This document shows positions 23,718-33,129 of a stretch of DNA of 36,678 bases, one piece after another. Position 1 is the stretch's first letter; every line of letters starts with the position of its first letter. The notes under the pieces were generated by a model, which did no database searches, was not told the DNA's origin, and was given only the letters and a program-made list of their open reading frames with translations. The DNA is from HGM11788 sp964654945 (GTDB lineage: Bacteria; Bacillota; Clostridia; Lachnospirales; CAG-274), in contig CAZZLN010000013.1 in the NCBI GenBank assembly GCA_964654945.1, forward strand, positions 1-36,678, given 5' to 3'. The translations under genes and the position numbers were made by a program.

Positions 23718-24032
23718 CTGATTTTATATGTATTATTTATATATATTTTACTTTTTTATACCTAAGCTAAATATTTTGGCTTTATGTTATATTACAAGAT
23801 TATTTCAAAATTAGATTAACGTGTTAGCTGTACCCACCATTATTGACAAAGTTTCAGTAATAAGCCATAATGAAAGTCCATTAGTTATTATATGCCTACT
23901 ATTTGCAAAAGGTATGTTAAAATGCTATTATATAATATTTTTCAGGAGGCAAAAATGTTCCATCCTTGTTTATAGTATACTGCTAAATTTTATATTGTCA
24001 ATGTGCTAATTTTATACTGCGTTAATACGTTC

Positions 24033-24226
24033 TTAAAAATATATTATAAGCTGTGCTCTTATTTTACCCCAATCCTGTCTATTACCTGTCCATTTTCTGG
24101 TAATATCCATAGCTGCAAGATACAGCATTAATCAGGCTATTATCGGTTGGGAAAACGGATTTTTGGTCACCTTACGCAGCTGGTAGTTAAAGCCTTCCAC
24201 TATATTGGTAGTATATATTTAATATC
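24033..24226 (-). pseudogene. IS256-family transposase, decayed C-terminal fragment
   Basis: Read on the minus strand, two frames together give the conserved end of an IS256/Mutator-type transposase: YTTNIVEGFNYQLRKVTKNP, then after a stop and frameshift LMLYLAAMDITRKWTGNRQD and WGKIRAQLIIYF before TAA. No terminal inverted repeats are seen. The flanking stretches (23718-24032 and 24227-24665) are AT-rich, with only very short frames; one, after AGGAGGC at about 23944, gives six codons. I find nothing else there. Confidence 0.75.
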
Positions 24227-24665
24227 CCCATATTTTATCTGAAGTTAATAATCTTATGTATAGTCCTCTAAGAAGTTTGTATACAAATACTACATATCCG
24301 CCATATAATTAATTATACAATAGAATAGAAAATAAAGGCATTAATTATCTATATTTATTATATAGAAAAGATATATTGATTCTATATAAAATCCATAAGT
24401 TAATCGATATAAATCAAGAGTCCACAATCAGTTACCAACTGATAATGCTTTCAAAGACAGCTGCCTGCCAAGTTTCAAGCATAGCAGAGTTGTACTAAAA
24501 AGCGTGTTGATATTTTTCGAAAGCATAAGGGTACTCAGTTTCTCAATTATTGAACAATAAGGCATAGATTATGGCAAACGCTTCGAATTCACGCCAACTA
24601 CCACTATTTTATACCATCGGTTGTAGACAAAACACATCTACATATATTGTGCTTTAAGATATCTA

Positions 24666-25295
24666 TTAATCAAAATTGCACATTTTTATCTCTTGAGTTT
24701 TTTCTCCAGTTGTCATCCCATAGATTATAGTGATATCCATATCTTTTATTGCTAAATATATTTTTGGATATAGTTCCTTTGTTTTTGCCAAATTTTTGCT
24801 TGTCCTATGATATTTATCCTTTGGCAACATTGGATTTTTCGCGTGAACAACTTCCCAGTTCGTTATTCCAATAGGGTATATTCCATCACTATCATTATCA
24901 AGTTTATCATATCTTAAAATTGTACGTCTTGAATTATCTGACAGCCTATATTCTATTGGAATCTGATTATTTAAATGGCTCACAAAATCCTTAATACTGA
25001 ATTGACCTTTTTCTCTTCCTATACTAAAATAATTCGTAAAATCTTTATATTTCTCGTTTCCTTCTATAGTAAAGCGATATCCTTTCTTTATTGGAACAGT
25101 CAGTGTATCACCATTACCTCTTTTTATAAAAAACAATTGCCAAAATTCAGAACCAGAACCTCTTGTATCAAAAATCACATCTGATACTACACCATTATAT
25201 GTATATTCAAATGTACCAATTTGTACATTTATTTTTTGCATAGAATAATAAAATGCTTCCAATCCATCTATTTTACTACTATAAAAAAATTCCAT
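24666..25295 (-). CDS. DUF6037-like protein
   Basis: A 209-residue soluble protein with no signal or membrane span. Its general pattern, an N-terminal beta-rich half (FEYTYNGVVSDVIFDT) and a charged C-terminal half with SDGIYPIGITNWEVVHAKNP, then NLAKTKELYPKIYLAIKDMD, resembles the DUF6037 family as I remember it. The biochemical function is unknown. I chose ATG 25295 because GAGGTG lies 7 bases upstream; the GTG at 25304 is the alternative. The upstream HEPN-like gene ends only 10 bases before it, so the two are probably translated as a unit. It is the last gene of the DUF4238-HEPN-DUF6037 row. Confidence 0.55.
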   Translation of the reverse strand: MEFFYSSKIDGLEAFYYSMQKINVQIGTFEYTYNGVVSDVIFDTRGSGSEFWQLFFIKRGNGDTLTVPIKKGYRFTIEGNEKYKDFTNYFSIGREKGQFSIKDFVSHLNNQIPIEYRLSDNSRRTILRYDKLDNDSDGIYPIGITNWEVVHAKNPMLPKDKYHRTSKNLAKTKELYPKIYLAIKDMDITIIYGMTTGEKTQEIKMCNFD

Positions 25296-25305
25296 ACCTT
25301 TCACC

Positions 25306-26154
25306 TCACATTTTTCCTGGCATCTTATAGCACTCGTCCAAATACTTATGTGCGAAAGAAATCAGTGTCAAAATATCAAGTGCTTTTACCTCATCGACCT
25401 TCCAATTTATTTTAGGAGTATGAGCTGCCGGATTTCTGACTAAATGAAAGATTGATTCCATAAGCTCTTTCAATCCAGTAAACTCACTTTTTTCACTATC
25501 TGTCTGCATACTATTAAAGAACAAATAAGGATCGTTTTTAGCAAAAGCAGTTTGAAACAACGTACCTCCATCTGTAGTCAATCCAGTAATTTGTCGCACT
25601 CTTTCTGCCAGTCCTTTTGCGGCCTCAAAAACAGCATCGTAATAGTCTTTTTGTAAATAATCTTTGATACAATATTTCTGGACTTCTCTATGTATCGTTC
25701 TGTTATATAATTGTTTCTGTAAACTATTTACCCTTCTATCAACTTCATCAAGCGTTTTTGCTTGTACAACTTCAATCAGTCTACCTTCTTTTGTCAACTC
25801 AAGACCTGCAAGCAAAAGTGCCTTATTTGTTCCTTCCAACAAATAATTGTATTTATCTCGACTTCGTTCATCTGTAAAAGCAACGGGGTTTAGTGCTTTT
25901 TCTAAAAAGGTATAAACAAGTTTCAAAGAATGACTCTTATTTATTTCTGTTACCAAACAATTATATAACCAATCTCTTTTATTTAATCCCCTTTTATATA
26001 CATATCCATTACTCCACTTCCCATCTGAAACAATTTCTATCCCACTTTGCTCAAGTAATCGTGTTAATTCTGTTTTCGTATGTCCTAAATTTGTTTCAGC
26101 CAAAACATCACAAACGGCCTTTAATTGCTGCTCATTCAAAATTTTCTTTATCAT
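25306..26154 (-). CDS. TIGR02391 (Ymh-type) HEPN-like protein
   Basis: A 282-residue protein. The C-terminal third matches the TIGR02391/Hypoth_Ymh pattern: helices, then FHLVRNPAAHTPKINWKVDE and KALDILTLISFAHKYLDECY. R240-N241 to H245 forms the R-x4-H (RNxxxH) motif used by HEPN ribonucleases, so RNase activity is plausible. The N-terminal 150 residues are helical and of unknown role. Homologues often occur in restriction-modification and abortive-infection neighbourhoods. AAGGAG precedes the ATG. The stop overlaps the ribosome binding region of the DUF6037-like gene; the DUF4238 gene lies 116 bases upstream in the same direction. Confidence 0.75.
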   Translation of the reverse strand: MIKKILNEQQLKAVCDVLAETNLGHTKTELTRLLEQSGIEIVSDGKWSNGYVYKRGLNKRDWLYNCLVTEINKSHSLKLVYTFLEKALNPVAFTDERSRDKYNYLLEGTNKALLLAGLELTKEGRLIEVVQAKTLDEVDRRVNSLQKQLYNRTIHREVQKYCIKDYLQKDYYDAVFEAAKGLAERVRQITGLTTDGGTLFQTAFAKNDPYLFFNSMQTDSEKSEFTGLKELMESIFHLVRNPAAHTPKINWKVDEVKALDILTLISFAHKYLDECYKMPGKM

Positions 26155-26270
26155 ACAATCTCCTTAAACATAATACTGTAATTTTTTCATCATCAGGAAT
26201 GGCATTCATAATTTAATCTTAAATCTTCTACAATCTTCAATATATTTCAGTCTTTTAACAACCCAGAATT

Positions 26271-27272
26271 TCACATAGCATGAATTATAAATTCCAAGGC
26301 ATTTTCTCTAATAGTATTATTATACCTTTGAACTTCCTCATCGGTAATATGAGAAATATAGTATACATTAGAATTATCTGTACATTTGCCTTGTGACAAC
26401 ATAATGCGTGGTGTTATTGGCATAATTCCTTGCAACAATCCATCATCTCTTTTAAACACGAATGATGGACTATCTGATGTATTAAAATAGTTTGGACCAT
26501 CTGATATTAAGAAGTGAAAATCTATATGTTGTAAATACATTTTAGCATATTTATATATAACACCTTTATCATCTAAATATTCCCTATAAAATTTCTAAAG
26601 AAGTTCGTGTCTATTTTCATCCGCTGCTGTTTTTAAACATAGCAATTTTCTATCTTTAAGAGGAATTTCTATCTGGTCTAGCAAATCTTTTGTAAACGCT
26701 TCCAATGCATCTTCAAATTGCCTGTTAGATTGAAATCCTCGCCAATTAAGAACTACAAAAAACTTCATCAAATAATCTTTATGGAATGAGGGTATATATT
26801 CCACAGTTGTACTCAATACATTTGTCTCAATATCCTTAACAACCGATTCCCACTGATTTTCATATTTAACAGACCAATTTGTTTCAATGTCCTTAATTTT
26901 GACCTTTTCAATTTCTCTCTTCAAGGATTTTTTACCTACCAATGTTCCATTTTTTCTAGTGATTACCCAATTATCAAAATCATAGAAGTGTCTGTTCATA
27001 TCCATTGAATCTGTAATTACTACTCCATCAACTTCAACATGATAATCAGAAAGAACCGAGAAAAATCTATCTGTATCTGCTTTAGTACACAATGGCATCC
27101 CAGCTTGAATTGAATGATAATCTGTTATCCCTGCAATATTCTCTTTATTTCTAGGAACAATAACTCCCGGTTTACTTAAAAATTCTATATTTAAGGTTCC
27201 AGATTGATTTGCCCAAGCAGACATATATGTTTGCGGTATCAAATGATGGTACTTAGCTTGTGTTTCTGCCAT
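26271..27272 (-). pseudogene. DUF4238 protein interrupted by one in-frame TAG codon
   Basis: The first half (225 codons, 27272-26598) starts MAETQAKYHHLIPQTYMSAW, with the HH-x2-P signature of DUF4238. The second half (26594-26271) has NYFNTSDSPSFVF and GIMPITPRIMLSQGKC, the C-terminal marks of the same family. Both are in one reading frame, separated only by TAG at 26597-26595; without it the product would be about 333 residues, a normal length. The rest of the frame is intact, so the stop is either very recent or read through. ATG 27272 has GAGGAGG upstream; an in-frame TTG at 27296 is less likely. It leads the row with the HEPN and DUF6037 genes. Confidence 0.75.
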
Positions 27273-27380
27273 TGTCTCGACCTCCTCAATAGCCAATTAT
27301 TTATAGAATTTATTCATACTAATTAATACATCAGCGTTAAATACGACTCATGCCTAATCCTTAAATGCCCAAAAAAAATT

Positions 27381-27409
27381 CTTAGTCATATCAAGTCTTA
27401 GTCACATCA
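27381..27409. repeat. Short tandem direct repeat
   Basis: CTTAGTCATATCA (27381-27393) and CTTAGTCACATCA (27397-27409) are 16 bases apart in register, upstream of the DUF4238 gene on its strand, and may be an operator. The remainder of the 656-base gap to 27928 is very AT-rich; I see no gene or RNA in it. Confidence 0.4.
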
Positions 27410-27928
27410 TAATATAAGTTGTGAAATAACCTTTTATAGACACCTCTACACAAACAATATTATTTAGGTAGGATATAGATACAGAATCCACCAGCTAATA
27501 TTTTCTGAACCCTAAAATCAAATCTTTTATTTGCTCTTTTGTACTTTATAATTAGCTCCTTTAAACTGCATATCAACAATCATATAACACACAAAATTAA
27601 GATTTATTATCTGCTTCTCCAGAAAGTGTTATAAAATTTTCTATTTATAACTTCACTCTCTATAATATTCATACATTAATCTAATATCCTGTTATGTTTA
27701 AATGAACTATTTATATTTTACAAAAATCTATCTATCCATAAAACTACACATTAAGTATACCACATTATAAGAAAATAGTCGACAAATAAATTATACATAT
27801 TTTATTTTTTTATTTAACCAGCTTTCCTCATAGTAACTACCATATTAATATATTAAATAATTTGATAGTTAAAAGCAAATAATGTGGAATTTTGCAAATA
27901 TTTCTCTCTAAAAATGTGTAAAATATCA

Positions 27929-27957
27929 TTGTATAAACTAAAATTATGTGTTATAAT
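27929..27957 (+). promoter_or_regulatory. Promoter of the AAA_14/DUF4143 gene
   Basis: TTGTAT (27929-27934), a 17-base spacer and TATAAT (27952-27957), 24 bases before the start codon. Confidence 0.7.
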
Positions 27958-27980
27958 AATCTTGAACAGAGGTGATTTAT

Positions 27981-29276
27981 GTGAAAAGAAAAGCTTTTGA
28001 TTTACTCATTAAATGGAAAAACAATAAATTTAGAAAACCTTTAGTATTAAAAGGAGCAAGACAGGTAGGCAAAACCTGGCTTATGAAGAAATTTGGCGAA
28101 GATTATTATGAAGATTATTTCTACTTTAACTTTGACGAAGAAGATAGATTAAATTCTATATTTGAAGTCAACAAAGATCCATTCAGAATTATTGAACTTT
28201 TAGGGCTTATTGTAGGCAAAAAAATTTTACCCGAAAAGCATTTAATAATATTTGACGAGGTTCAAGAATGTCCTGATGCATTAAATTCCCTGAAATATTT
28301 TTATGAAAAAGCAAATGAATTTCATATTATTTCAGCCGGAAGTCTTTTAGGAACACTTCTTGCTAAGCCTAAATCCTATCCTGTAGGAAAAGTAAATATT
28401 ATAAATATCTATCCTCTTACATTTGAGGAATTCCTTGAAGCTGTAGATGAGGGAATGTATAAATACTACAACTCCGTTGAAAAAGGACAGAAAATAGAAG
28501 ATATATTTCACAATAAGCTTTTAGACCTATATAATTATTATATTATTATTGGTGGTATGCCTGAATGTGTTCATTCTTGGATAACAGAAAAAGATCCCGA
28601 AAGAATAAAGCAAATCCAAGAGGAACTTATTACTCTTTATGAAAACGATTTTTCAAAACACAACGGAAGTGTAAACAGCGGCAGGATACTTATGGTTTTC
28701 AGAAGTATTGTTACCCAACTTGCAAAAAACAATGAAAAGTTTTTATATGGTCTTGTTAGAGAAGGTGCCAGAGCAAGAGAATACGAAGAAGCTATAGAAT
28801 GGCTTGTATCTGCCGGTATAGTAGTTAGAATCTATAATGTTACTAAACCGGAACATCCTTTATCAGCCTTTCAGCAATTAAATCATTTTAAGCTCTTTAT
28901 GTTTGATGTTGGACTTTTAAAACATATGGCAGGTGTAAGCAACGAAGCTGTATTGCTTAGAGCTGATTATCAATTTAAAGGTGCACTTACAGAAAATTAT
29001 GTTCTTCAGCAAATAAGAGATTTATATGATGTTGAACCTAAATACTATGCTCCAACATCAACAAAAGAAATAGATTTTGTACTCCAAGATGGAATGGACA
29101 TTATTCCTGTAGAAGTTAAAGCTGGCGAAAGTATAAATGCTGAAAGTTTTAAAAACTACTTAAAACAATACACACCAACTAAGGCTATAAGATATTCAAA
29201 ACTTGGCTATGAAAAAAATGATAATTTTACAAATATACCATTGTATATGGCTGGTAGAACAAAGGATTTAATTTAA
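27981..29276 (+). CDS. AAA_14/DUF4143 ATPase
   Basis: A 431-residue ATPase of the AAA_14 plus DUF4143 architecture. Walker A GARQVGKT is at residues 25-32 and Walker B LIIFDEVQECP near 88-98; GSLLGTLLAKPKSYPVGKV carries the sensor region, and the C-terminal part (YPLTFEEFLEA, then KEIDFVLQDGMDIIPVEVKA) is DUF4143 with a nuclease-like D-ExK arrangement. Such proteins are common and often scattered in islands; their function is not well established. I chose GTG 27981 because GAGGTG is 5-6 bases upstream, rather than the GTG at 27972. It has its own promoter and terminator. Confidence 0.88.
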   Translation: MKRKAFDLLIKWKNNKFRKPLVLKGARQVGKTWLMKKFGEDYYEDYFYFNFDEEDRLNSIFEVNKDPFRIIELLGLIVGKKILPEKHLIIFDEVQECPDALNSLKYFYEKANEFHIISAGSLLGTLLAKPKSYPVGKVNIINIYPLTFEEFLEAVDEGMYKYYNSVEKGQKIEDIFHNKLLDLYNYYIIIGGMPECVHSWITEKDPERIKQIQEELITLYENDFSKHNGSVNSGRILMVFRSIVTQLAKNNEKFLYGLVREGARAREYEEAIEWLVSAGIVVRIYNVTKPEHPLSAFQQLNHFKLFMFDVGLLKHMAGVSNEAVLLRADYQFKGALTENYVLQQIRDLYDVEPKYYAPTSTKEIDFVLQDGMDIIPVEVKAGESINAESFKNYLKQYTPTKAIRYSKLGYEKNDNFTNIPLYMAGRTKDLI

Positions 29277-29316
29277 GCCCTAACCCTACAATAAAAAATA
29301 ATACTTTAATGGATAT

Positions 29317-29356
29317 AAAAGAGCTATTGCAGAACATAGTCTACAACAGCTCTTTT
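29317..29356. terminator. Bidirectional terminator
   Basis: AAAAGAGCT (29317-29325) and AGCTCTTTT (29348-29356) with a further TTG/CAA pairing inside. It serves the ATPase gene and the convergent recombinase gene. Confidence 0.8.
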
Positions 29357-30944
29357 ATTCAAAAGGATTTTTAAACTTAAATACAATTTCAACTTCCTTT
29401 GTACCATCAAGTTCAGAAATATAGATTTTATCTATAAGATTTACAAGTATTTCTCTTGTTACCTCTTCTATATCCCTATACTCCAGTATTTTGTTAAGCC
29501 AGCTATTATACTGAGATATATGATAATTTTCATCTTTAAGTTTGTCCTCTAAAATAGAAATATTTTCTTTTAAACTTTCAACTTCAGCTTTATTTGCAGT
29601 ATCAAACGCTCTAAAGTCATTAATATCAATTACATTCTCAGAAAGATGATTCAGCATATTATTTCTCTTTTGGATGCACTTTTCAAGATTTTCATGAAGT
29701 TTTGTAAGCTTTACACTTTGTTTAGACTTAATGTCAAGCATACTTTCTTTTTTTATGTATTCACAGGCTTCATTATCAAGGGCAATTTTTATATTTCTCT
29801 TTATTTCCGTTAATACAAGTTCATCTAAGTCTGATTCTTTTATTGAATGGATTGTACAAATATCCTTACCAAATTGTGAATATGAACCACACTTAAATGT
29901 AATATAACGACTACCATCTTTTTTTGGCTTACTCAGAAATTTATTCATAGCTCTGCTACATTCCTTACAGAAAAATAATCCTGTGTATTTTGACATATTA
30001 TCTGTCATATTCAAATTATGCCTTCTTGTGGCAAGCATTTTCTGTACAATCTCAAAATTTTCTTTTGATATAATAGGTTCGTGAGTATTTTCTACAATAC
30101 ACCATTCACTTTCGGGTATTTGAACTTTTTTATGAATGTTATACGCCTTTATTTGTGACTTGTGCTGAACCATATTTCCAATATAAACTTGATTAGATAA
30201 AACTTTGTTTATGGTTGAATATGTCCAATAACTTGTAGTATTAAGTCTATTAGAATTAACATAGTTCTGTTTTAAAACAGTTCTTTTGTACATAGTCGGA
30301 TTTGGTATTCCCTCTTTATTCAATGCTCTGGCTATAGAAATCTTACCTGCACCACCTATATACATACCAAATATTCTTCTTACAATTTCCGCCGCTTCCT
30401 CATCAACTATCAGCTTATTTCTATCCTTTGGAGACTTGATATAACCATAAGGAGCATGAGAACCTATAAAATCTCCCTTTGCCATTTTAGCAGCTTGCGC
30501 AGAACGAACTTTCTTAGAAATATCAGCACAATAATAATCATTTAAAAGCAACTTAACAGAAGTACTTAACCCATCACTTTTAGATGGATTAAAACTGTCA
30601 TAATCGTCAGTTATTGCAATAAACCTTATGTTTTTAAGTATAAATTTTTTCTTAATCAAGTTAAGTGTTTCAACTTGTTCTCTGCCTATTCTGGATAAAT
30701 CTTTTACTATAATGGCATTTATTAGACCATCATTTAAAGCTTCCATCATCTGAGTGTAGGCAGCTCTATCGTAAGTCATACCAGAAATACCATCATCTAT
30801 AAAAGTGCCAACAACCTCAAATTCATCACTATGTGATTTTATGAAACTATTTATGATAAGTTGTTGATTTTCAATACTTTCAGACTGTTTATTTATATCA
30901 TCGTGGGATAATCTACAGTATATTGCCGTTTTGAATTTTTGCAT
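29355..30944 (-). CDS. Large serine recombinase (TnpX/TndX type)
   Basis: A 529-residue site-specific recombinase. The resolvase domain (1-150) has YCRLSHDD with the expected nucleophile S13, DDGISGMTYDRAAYTQMMEA and the arginine-bearing KDLSRIGREQ. The recombinase domain (about 160-290) and a zinc-ribbon with four cysteines (FFCKECSRAM and the pair around KCGSYSQFGKDICT) follow, then a coiled-coil (about 390-460). This is the family that excises and integrates Tn4451/Tn5397-type mobilizable elements. AAAGGAGGG precedes the ATG. The 34-residue gene just upstream is probably co-transcribed. Confidence 0.93.
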   Translation of the reverse strand: MQKFKTAIYCRLSHDDINKQSESIENQQLIINSFIKSHSDEFEVVGTFIDDGISGMTYDRAAYTQMMEALNDGLINAIIVKDLSRIGREQVETLNLIKKKFILKNIRFIAITDDYDSFNPSKSDGLSTSVKLLLNDYYCADISKKVRSAQAAKMAKGDFIGSHAPYGYIKSPKDRNKLIVDEEAAEIVRRIFGMYIGGAGKISIARALNKEGIPNPTMYKRTVLKQNYVNSNRLNTTSYWTYSTINKVLSNQVYIGNMVQHKSQIKAYNIHKKVQIPESEWCIVENTHEPIISKENFEIVQKMLATRRHNLNMTDNMSKYTGLFFCKECSRAMNKFLSKPKKDGSRYITFKCGSYSQFGKDICTIHSIKESDLDELVLTEIKRNIKIALDNEACEYIKKESMLDIKSKQSVKLTKLHENLEKCIQKRNNMLNHLSENVIDINDFRAFDTANKAEVESLKENISILEDKLKDENYHISQYNSWLNKILEYRDIEEVTREILVNLIDKIYISELDGTKEVEIVFKFKNPFE

Positions 30945-30978
30945 AGAGCCGCCCTCCTTTCCTCAGATTTTTTCTTTT

Positions 30979-31083
30979 TTAACTTGCAATTTGCTTTGAG
31001 CTGGCCTTAATTGCATTTATGAAGCAATCTTTGAATTCTTTGTTTCCGTATGTAGTCTTTACTTTCACTTCTGTCCTTTTCAT
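30979..31083 (-). CDS. 34-residue basic microprotein ahead of the recombinase
   Basis: MKRTEVKVKTTYGNKEFKDC and 14 further residues; soluble and basic, with one cysteine. TAAGGAGG lies 7 bases before the ATG, the best argument that it is translated. It lies 34 bases before the recombinase gene on the same strand and 53 bases after the helicase gene. Small open frames next to tnpX-type recombinases (for example TnpW) are known on related elements, but I cannot show homology at this length. Confidence 0.55.
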   Translation of the reverse strand: MKRTEVKVKTTYGNKEFKDCFINAIKASSKQIAS

Positions 31084-31136
31084 ATAAAAACCTCCTTAAA
31101 TATGTTTTCATATTTATAATATATGATTGAAAAAAA

Positions 31137-32909
31137 TCATAATTCTTTATTAGAGTTAGTATCATCATCTGTACAATTATTAGTAAGCTTTATAAAATTT
31201 CCATTTTCAATAAATCTAAAAGGTATATTATGTCTTGCAAGAAGATTATTGGCACGAATCATTGTATAAGGCTTTTCAGATCTATCTGGTCTATCAGTTG
31301 GATCGTTACCTAAAATTTTATTGCATAAGGCTTTAAAATTTTCAAGAACAACCTGTTTATCAACTTGATATCCTGTAAAATAATATTGTTTTTTTAATTC
31401 ATTTATTAACTCAAATTCAAATCTTGTATAGCCTAAGTGGTTATAACTCTCTTCTTCTCCTAATAGCTTAAGTTGGGCTTTAATGCAAAAATCAGGATCA
31501 GAATCGTATCCTTCAATAATGTGATTTATGAAACTAAGTTCAAACTCATTTTTATATTCTGCAAATTTATTGATTTCCAAACAATCACCAATACGATTAA
31601 TGCAGCGTATAGAAGATGTGTTCCCTGAACAATAATTTTTGTACATATAGTCTAAAGGATCTTTTTTAACTTCTTCTAATTCTTTTTTGAAATTAAGTAT
31701 TTTAGTTTTTTTCTTGTATAAATATTTAGCATCAAAATTAGGTAACCATATTGTGAGAGTATCTCCTTTTTTCATTCGCTTTCTCCCCACTGATTGAATA
31801 TATCTAATGGCATCTAAATATAGCACAATTATGTTGTTTAATTCAGAATCTTTGATATTAACACCATTGTCAAGTACTGGCGTAGTAATCAAAACATTTT
31901 CGCTAAACTTTGAGGATTTAACTATATCATTATAAGTAGCTGAATTTTTCTGTTCACTATCAAGATATGTTGCCTCTATTTCATTACAGTTATCTTGAAT
32001 GTACTTACAAAGTATTTTGCCAAAATCTTTTGAGTCAACAAATATAAGCGTCTTCTCCTTTTTCCCAATATCATTAATTATATTGGCAATATTACTAAAA
32101 AGAATTTTTGAATCACTATCATACTGAAATTTCATAAATTTATAGTTTGTTTCAGACTTTGGGACTTCATAGTAATAAAGTTTTGCACTATATTCGTAAT
32201 ATACTGATTGTTGTCCACTATAGTAGTCGTAGGACAATGTACCTCTGGACATGTCTATCTCATTTTCTTCAATTACCGATATAACTTCATCAGGACTAGC
32301 TGAAATATAAATTCTCATAACATTGTTAAAATTTTTTATTATTTTCTGTAATGTTCTCTCCGTTGTTGGATTAAATTTACTATCATCTAAAAAATAGTGT
32401 GCCTCATCACAAATCAGATACATATACTCATAAGGGTCAATGTACCCGGGTTCTCCTCTTTTAGCATGGTTATAATAAAATTTTTGGTAAGACATCACTG
32501 ACACTCCTGCAATAGGTTCGTTATAATCCTTTAACCAATCATCACTACACCCATATTTTTCATAAAGTTTTCTTACTTCAGGATCAAAATCTAATAATAA
32601 CAATTTAACCTGTTTTAATAGTGGATCTCTATTAACAAAATAGATTATCTTTTTTCCAAACCTTACTGCCAAAATTCTAAGTTCATTTATAATGTAATGA
32701 GTTTTACCTTTTCCTGTCGGAGCATTCACCATAACTGCAGGTTTTACAACCTTATTATCACTAATAAAATATGCATTATTTAGTTCTTTCACAATTACGG
32801 TAAAATTGCTATCTGAAAAATAAGGACCTTCCATTTCTACTGATAATTTTTCAATTTTTAAAGACCAATCATAACTTTTCCAACCATAATGAAGAATATT
32901 TTTAAGCAC
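31137..32909 (-). CDS. Superfamily 2 DEAH-type helicase of the mobile region
   Basis: A 590-residue ATP-dependent helicase or translocase. Motif I APTGKGKT is at residues 63-70, motif II DEAH at 168-171 and motif III SASP near 203-206; motif V DNGVNIKD and motif VI QSVGRKRM lie in the second RecA-like domain (about 340-375). The last 200 residues have no recognised domain and may bind a partner or DNA. It starts at GTG 32909 with AAGGAGG 9 bases upstream. It is divergent from a 639-residue unknown protein with only 220 bases between. It could assist element replication or transfer, or be part of a defence pair. Confidence 0.8.
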   Translation of the reverse strand: MLKNILHYGWKSYDWSLKIEKLSVEMEGPYFSDSNFTVIVKELNNAYFISDNKVVKPAVMVNAPTGKGKTHYIINELRILAVRFGKKIIYFVNRDPLLKQVKLLLLDFDPEVRKLYEKYGCSDDWLKDYNEPIAGVSVMSYQKFYYNHAKRGEPGYIDPYEYMYLICDEAHYFLDDSKFNPTTERTLQKIIKNFNNVMRIYISASPDEVISVIEENEIDMSRGTLSYDYYSGQQSVYYEYSAKLYYYEVPKSETNYKFMKFQYDSDSKILFSNIANIINDIGKKEKTLIFVDSKDFGKILCKYIQDNCNEIEATYLDSEQKNSATYNDIVKSSKFSENVLITTPVLDNGVNIKDSELNNIIVLYLDAIRYIQSVGRKRMKKGDTLTIWLPNFDAKYLYKKKTKILNFKKELEEVKKDPLDYMYKNYCSGNTSSIRCINRIGDCLEINKFAEYKNEFELSFINHIIEGYDSDPDFCIKAQLKLLGEEESYNHLGYTRFEFELINELKKQYYFTGYQVDKQVVLENFKALCNKILGNDPTDRPDRSEKPYTMIRANNLLARHNIPFRFIENGNFIKLTNNCTDDDTNSNKEL

Positions 32910-32945
32910 CTCTTAAAACCTCCTTGATTTTTGATTTTTTTGTAA

Positions 32946-33006
32946 AATTAGCTAACTAATTAAAATGAATTATACGATCAAGCCTTATAAAAATAAAGGC
33001 TTTTTA
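32946..33006. promoter_or_regulatory. Shared regulatory region of the divergent helicase/639-aa genes
   Basis: AATTAG-(4 bases)-CTAATT (32946-32961) is a short palindrome suitable as an operator. At 32980-33005 AAGCCTT, a 9-base loop, AAGGCTT and a T-run form a plus-strand terminator ahead of the 639-residue gene, which could attenuate it or stop antisense transcription. Confidence 0.45.
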
Positions 33007-33076
33007 GAACATGAATGTCTCGAAAAGCACTCTATATTTTTATATCTTTTTTTAGACACATACATAATATGAATCA

Positions 33077-33105
33077 TTGATATTTTATATAATATGCTAT
33101 ATAAT
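33077..33105 (+). promoter_or_regulatory. Promoter of the 639-aa gene
   Basis: TTGATA (33077-33082), a 17-base spacer and TATAAT (33100-33105), 24 bases before the start codon. Confidence 0.75.
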
Positions 33106-33129
33106 AATAGGTTAAAAAGGAGGAATTGT

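Noticed and set aside
23944..23969. AGGAGG followed by ATG and a short frame
   Set aside because: Only six codons before the stop; at most the start of a decayed gene, with nothing readable after it.
24227..24665. Possible further transposase or integrase debris
   Set aside because: Short peptide-like stretches appear in several frames, but none matches a motif I can name; left unassigned.
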